DNA of 64,000 bases, from contig JAHHRH010000001.1 in assembly GCA_020025915.1 (NCBI GenBank), positions 71,543 to 135,542 of the forward strand. The letters are read 5' to 3'. How positions within the stretch are numbered: the stretch's first letter is position 1; each line of letters begins with the position of its first letter. Origin of the DNA: Sutterella sp. (GTDB lineage: Bacteria; Pseudomonadota; Gammaproteobacteria; Burkholderiales; Burkholderiaceae_F). The notes beneath the pieces were generated by a model. The model had not been told where the DNA came from. It saw only the letters and a list, made by a program, of their open reading frames with translations, and made no database searches. Positions 62,751 through 64,000 of the stretch are shown here, in pieces. The translations under genes were made by a program, and so were the position numbers.

Positions 62751-63455
62751 TTAAAGATTCGTCACCTGTGAAATAAACGCCTGACTGACGAGACCATTTT
62801 GATCAAAGCGCACAGCGAGCCAATTGAGTTCTAGCTCTTGTAAGCCACGATCATTACGTAAAAAACGTTGGCTGAACCAATAGTGCCATCCACTGGTATC
62901 TTGCGATGAAGCAGGACCTAAGAGGTCTTGTACTTCAGCTTGAGTCATACCTAAGCCGACTTTCCCAAGTTGAATAGGAAGTCGTTCGGGAGGCAGTCGA
63001 CGACAAAATTCAGGGACGTGCTGATCCTTCACCCATGTTAACTGGGCTTCAGTTACGTATTCGCTATCGGTAGCGATAAACCAAGCGATGACAGGCTTAC
63101 CATGTTCAGTGCCTGTTAAACACAAAGTATCGCGTCGAAACGCATCTCGTCCTTCACTGAGGCGGGTTGCGCCTGTCAGGCCAGCTAAATCCGCTAACTT
63201 GGTGCTTTCTAAAATAATTGTAGGTTTGCCGATACGCGCAGTGTTGCCTACAGGGGTTGTCAACGTTGCAGGCGCATCAAGTAGCCCTATGGGGTACGAA
63301 AAAGGCTCGTTGATGTCTTGAGCACATAGACTACCCATCATCGTAAACGGAGAAAGTGCGCCAGCAAGGCGGCGAATGTTCTGTTTGTAGGAGCTAACGG
63401 TAAACATATGATGGGCTGTATCGAAAGAGTCAAGGAGTGTTCTTGGTGGGAACAT
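62751..63455 (-). CDS. Hypothetical protein with a BamE/SmpA-like C-terminal part
   Basis: 234 residues, or 218 from ATG 63407. No good signal peptide is seen. The last 80 residues contain GLGMTQAEVQDLLGPASSQD followed by GWHYWFSQRF and a beta-rich LNWLAVRFDQNGLVSQAFIS stretch. That is the layout of the SmpA/BamE fold, in which a GMT-x-EVxxLLGxP turn leads to a Trp/Tyr strand. The N-terminal half is not recognised. Close to nadD, so probably cotranscribed. Function unknown; relation to BamE is by motif only. Confidence 0.6.
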   Translation of the reverse strand: MFPPRTLLDSFDTAHHMFTVSSYKQNIRRLAGALSPFTMMGSLCAQDINEPFSYPIGLLDAPATLTTPVGNTARIGKPTIILESTKLADLAGLTGATRLSEGRDAFRRDTLCLTGTEHGKPVIAWFIATDSEYVTEAQLTWVKDQHVPEFCRRLPPERLPIQLGKVGLGMTQAEVQDLLGPASSQDTSGWHYWFSQRFLRNDRGLQELELNWLAVRFDQNGLVSQAFISQVTNL

Positions 63456-63505
63456 GCTTTATTGCAGTATAGCCTGAGTGATGTTTAAGCGTACGGTTGG
63501 GGCAA

Positions 63506-64000
63506 ATCGGGTAGAGGGTTCCCCCTCCTACACCGCAACCCACCAGTGAAGTAGGCTTCCGGACATGCCGTTAGGCATCCGGTGGTTTCTAAATTGTTAA
63601 AATGCCTCGGGTCAATATCCAAATTCTAGGCTATACAGACCGAGTCGACGGAAGCAGTTATTGTTGTACGCATGACTCATATGGAGTGCTCCTGTATTCC
63701 ACTATGCGCCGCGTCCATTGGCGGAAGACTTCCACGCTCTTTCGGAATCAAGTCCGCGCCTGATAAGGGCGCTTTCCCTAGTTTTAGGTTTCTTCCAAGC
63801 GATCCAGATCAATTTACGCAGGTGTCGCCTGATATGAATATCGAGCTCCCTGTATATCCTAACCCTGGCATCCATCGCGAAGTAGTCTCGCCAACTCCTT
63901 AGAAGTTGACTGACCCTCGAAATAGTAAATTTCAGGGGAGTACCGCGCGATCTTCGGAAGATTACCTTTAGTTTGTCCCTCAAGCGTGTCAGGCTCGTCT
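63506..64000 (-). mobile_element. 3' end of a group II intron (continues beyond the window)
   Basis: On the minus strand, past the reverse-transcriptase end, is a domain V-like hairpin CCGGATGCC, loop TAAC, GGCATGTCCGG with a two-base bulge (about 63560-63585). A domain VI-like stem GTAGGAGGGG/CCCTCTACCCGAT follows, and the intron should end near 63506. The 63456-63611 stretch holds these RNA domains and no gene. Confidence 0.75.
63612..64000 (-). pseudogene. Group II intron reverse transcriptase/maturase, C-terminal part with a premature stop
   Basis: Enters from the right edge. It reads TSLTRLRDKLKVIFRRSRGT, FTISRVSQLLRSWRDYFAM, ELDIHIRRHLRKLIWIAWKK and PKTRESALIRRGLDSERAW, the maturase domain of group II intron proteins. 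After GRGA the frame meets TAG (63702-63704); family members have two Trp here (GAWW), so TGG to TAG is the likely change. Beyond it the same frame continues WNTGALHMSHAYNNCFRRLG to a TGA at 63612, as in intact proteins. The protein would lose its last 30 or so residues. Confidence 0.75.

Noticed and set aside
1..64000. CRISPR array, prophage or rRNA genes
   Set aside because: No regularly spaced direct repeats, phage structural genes or rRNA-like stretches were seen anywhere in the window.

Overview
The window looks like chromosome of a host-associated betaproteobacterium, most likely Burkholderiales near the Sutterellaceae (Sutterella/Parasutterella type). That placement is inference from protein style, an infA of the 85-residue arginine-tailed form, the glnE/yhdP/nitrilase/tldD neighbourhood and the rsfS-rlmH-maf order; no database was consulted. 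Coding density is high, most units end in clear hairpin-plus-T-run terminators, and there are signs of gene decay: two insertion-sequence relics, a broken metQ, a damaged group II intron and several proteins whose family catalytic motifs are lost.

Layout: 1-4.7 kb trmB, tRNA-Gly, a PsiE-like gene, the methionine importer metN-metI with a ruined metQ, and three tRNA-Lys genes. 5-12.4 kb recA-recX, a TerC-family membrane protein, mnmA, a nitronate monooxygenase, a DASS transporter and an IS3-family relic. 12.5-21 kb lrgA-lrgB, an S4 RNA-binding protein, fadD, hemG, infA, a plsC-cdsA-like pair, tldD and a nitrilase homologue. 21-36.9 kb accessory island (below). 36.9-46.7 kb yhdP, divergent glnE, a YheT-type hydrolase, a queuosine-precursor-type transporter and hemH. 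46.7-51 kb grpE-dnaK-dnaJ with textbook sigma-32 promoters. 51-57.7 kb an RND efflux pair, an aminopeptidase P and a small lipoprotein. 57.7-64 kb a degenerate DEAD-box-like protein, an FKBP, maf, rlmH, rsfS, nadD, a hypothetical protein and the 3' end of a group II intron.

The most interesting region is the island at about 21.0-36.9 kb. It lies between yhdP and the nitrilase-tldD pair, genes that are contiguous in many proteobacteria, so an originally continuous unit appears to be split by about 15.9 kb. It begins with an eroded IS256-family transposase. It then carries a TonB-dependent outer-membrane receptor, a complete YejABEF-type peptide ABC importer, and a complete Vibrio-TonB2-type energising module (DUF3450 protein, TtpC-like ExbB, ExbB2, ExbD2, TonB2, TPR protein), all on one strand with short spacings or overlaps. 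Two promoters with the same architecture, each overlapped by a Fur-box-like element, precede the receptor and yejB. Together this reads as a self-contained, iron-regulated route from outer membrane to cytoplasm for a peptide or peptide-like siderophore. The substrate cannot be read from the sequence.
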